DNA from: an uncultured Candidatus Altimarinota bacterium
Lineage (GTDB): Bacteria; Patescibacteriota; Gracilibacteria; CAIRYL01
NCBI GenBank assembly: GCA_947311665.1
Contig: CAMZLA010000117.1
Coordinates: forward strand, 1-7,805
Direction: 5' to 3'
Length of the DNA: 7,805 bases
A program made the position numbers and the translations under genes. The notes beneath the pieces are model-generated. The model saw only the letters and a program-made list of their open reading frames with translations. It made no database searches and was not told where the DNA came from. Positions 6,863 through 7,805 of this stretch are shown here, one piece after another (position 1 is the stretch's first letter; each line of letters opens with the position of its first letter).

Positions 6863-7651
6863 TTATAAAATTTCTAAAATCTTATTATTATACTCTTTTT
6901 TAAAGTTTTGAGATAGACAAGTTTTAGTTTTTTTCTGTTTTCCTGTTTCTTTCATGTTCTTTTTAACTGATTTTTTAATGTTTTGAATGTTTTTTTTCTG
7001 AGATATCTTTTTCTTTTTTGGAAGTCCTGTTCCCAAAGAAATACATCGTCCTAAAAATTCATTATATGAAATCTTCCATTTCTCCCAAAACCAAAGAGTA
7101 CGAATAGAACATTTTTTTGGATCTGGATATGCCCATATTTTAAAAATTTCTGAAACAGACTCCCCCATTTCATCAATAACCATTATTGAAAAATAATATA
7201 TACCATATGGTAAACTCATTTTTTTCGATGCCAATTTATTTTCTTGCCGTGAAGAATCTATTTTCACCTCTGGAACTTCATCGGCTGGAGTATTATTTTC
7301 TGGAATTTCCAATTCTTTATCTCTATATTTAGAAGAAAGTTTTATATGAACCATTCCCACTATTTCAGATTTTTGCGGATATATTGTGGGAGAATAGTGA
7401 TCTGTTTTTTCTTTTCGCACATCGTTTACAGGTTCAGAAATCCAAAACATTTTAATGGGATCTATTCCATTTATATCTTTCCCATCAGCATTCCAAACCT
7501 GAGTAATTTCTGCCATACATTTTTTATGAATAGCATTCGAAGAAATTTCAAGCCGAACCCAAAACGAAGGAGGATCATATTCATGAGTTATTTTATCAAA
7601 AACATTCCCAATCCCCAGCCCATAATCGGAACATGTAATTCGTAATGACAT
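6863..7651 (-). CDS. Hypothetical protein with a beta-rich domain and a highly basic C-terminal tail
   Basis: I do not recognise this 262-residue protein. There is no signal peptide or membrane helix. Residues about 1-110 and 145-178 alternate hydrophobic and polar residues in a way that suggests a beta-sandwich. The segment FWVRLEISSNAIHKKCMAEI (30-49) loosely resembles an R-[LV]-x-V-x-N...A-x-x-C pattern seen in Ig-like domains of uncharacterised bacterial proteins, but I hold that weakly. A hydrophilic linker (about 112-143) separates the two strand-rich parts. An aromatic patch LWFWEKW (186-192) precedes residues 211-262, which carry many lysines (KKKK, KK pairs) and would suit nucleic-acid or ribosome contact. 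It is the first gene of the operon with the transporter, driven by the promoter at 7707-7735. The ATG at 7651 has no Shine-Dalgarno. The gene is probably real because the frame is long, spaced tightly to its neighbour and has its own promoter. Confidence 0.75.
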   Translation of the reverse strand: MSLRITCSDYGLGIGNVFDKITHEYDPPSFWVRLEISSNAIHKKCMAEITQVWNADGKDINGIDPIKMFWISEPVNDVRKEKTDHYSPTIYPQKSEIVGMVHIKLSSKYRDKELEIPENNTPADEVPEVKIDSSRQENKLASKKMSLPYGIYYFSIMVIDEMGESVSEIFKIWAYPDPKKCSIRTLWFWEKWKISYNEFLGRCISLGTGLPKKKKISQKKNIQNIKKSVKKNMKETGKQKKTKTCLSQNFKKEYNNKILEIL

Positions 7652-7679
7652 AATATAGAAATATAAAAAAATATTTTCT

Positions 7680-7708
7680 TTGACTTTTTTAAATAATATT
7701 GCTAAAAT
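7680..7708 (+). promoter_or_regulatory. Rightward promoter with extended -10
   Basis: The -35 TTGACT (7680-7685) and -10 TAAAAT (7703-7708) are 17 bp apart, and TGC directly before the -10 gives an extended -10 (TGnTAAAAT). Predicted start is near 7715, about 45 bases before the ATG at 7760. It is back-to-back with the minus-strand promoter of the hypothetical gene. Confidence 0.8.
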
Positions 7709-7735
7709 TATATATCACAACTATTAAAAATACAA
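7707..7735 (-). promoter_or_regulatory. Promoter of the hypothetical-transporter operon
   Basis: On the minus strand a perfect -10 TATAAT (7707-7712) lies exactly 17 bp from a weak -35 TTGTAT (7730-7735, 3 of 6 positions). Predicted transcription start is near 7700, giving a leader of about 50 bases before the ATG at 7651. The -10 overlaps the -10 of the plus-strand promoter at 7680-7708. Confidence 0.6.
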
Positions 7736-7759
7736 ATATATATTCTTTTTTTCTTTTTT

Positions 7760-7805
7760 ATGGCATTGTTTTCAGATAACAAAACATCTCAACACAAACA
7801 AAAAA
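7760..7805 (+). CDS. Start of a rightward gene, truncated by the window edge
   Basis: An ATG at 7760 opens a frame of 15 complete codons, MALFSDNKTSQHKQK, before the window ends. Nothing in so short a stretch identifies the product. Support comes from position: it lies about 45 bases downstream of the predicted start of a strong rightward promoter, and the N-terminus looks like a normal soluble start (MALF followed by a hydrophilic stretch). It has no Shine-Dalgarno, only a T-rich run upstream, like the other genes here. Confidence 0.5.
   Translation, partial: MALFSDNKTSQHKQK

Noticed and set aside
1..7805. CRISPR array, insertion-sequence ends or riboswitch
   Set aside because: I saw no regularly spaced 25-40-base repeats, no transposase remnants or paired terminal inverted repeats, and no recognisable riboswitch leader; the intergenic gaps are also too short for an array.

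Overview
The window is AT-rich chromosomal DNA with compact gene spacing. The most likely source is a Candidate Phyla Radiation (Patescibacteria) bacterium. The main reason is that about 4.2 kb of it encodes a Cas12d (CasY) CRISPR effector, a family first described from CPR genomes such as Katanobacteria, Vogelbacteria, Parcubacteria, Komeilibacteria and Kerfeldbacteria. The standard bacterial code fits: about 2,400 codons in five genes contain no in-frame TGA, which argues against the TGA=Gly lineages (Gracilibacteria, Absconditabacteria). None of the genes has a recognisable Shine-Dalgarno sequence.

Layout from left to right. (1) 1-4199, minus strand: a giant single-protein type V-D effector, Cas12d, with at least 1,399 residues. 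Its C-terminus runs off the left edge just after the predicted RuvC-III aspartate. The usual partners (cas1, scoutRNA, CRISPR array) are not in the window and would be expected beyond the left edge. (2) 4284-4931, minus strand: an endonuclease III (nth) that keeps the catalytic Lys and Asp but has lost every cysteine of the [4Fe-4S] cluster. (3) 4981-5822, plus strand: a near-consensus sigma70-type promoter, a tRNA-Leu(CAA) with encoded CCA, and the ribosomal protein L25/CTC gene, probably one transcript. (4) 5853-5890: a perfect 17-bp hairpin with A and T tracts on both sides, a bidirectional terminator between convergent genes. (5) 5935-7651, minus strand: a 10-TM EamA/DMT-type transporter preceded by an unidentified 262-residue protein with a very basic tail, 22 bp apart and probably one operon. 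(6) 7680-7735: two divergent promoters with overlapping -10 boxes. The minus one drives the hypothetical-transporter operon. The plus one drives a gene starting at 7760 that leaves the right edge after 15 codons.

Functionally, the nth/tRNA/rplY/transporter part looks like ordinary chromosome next to which the CRISPR locus sits. The parts most worth follow-up are the oversized Cas12d with its atypical second zinc knuckle, the cluster-less endonuclease III, and the absence of Shine-Dalgarno sequences.
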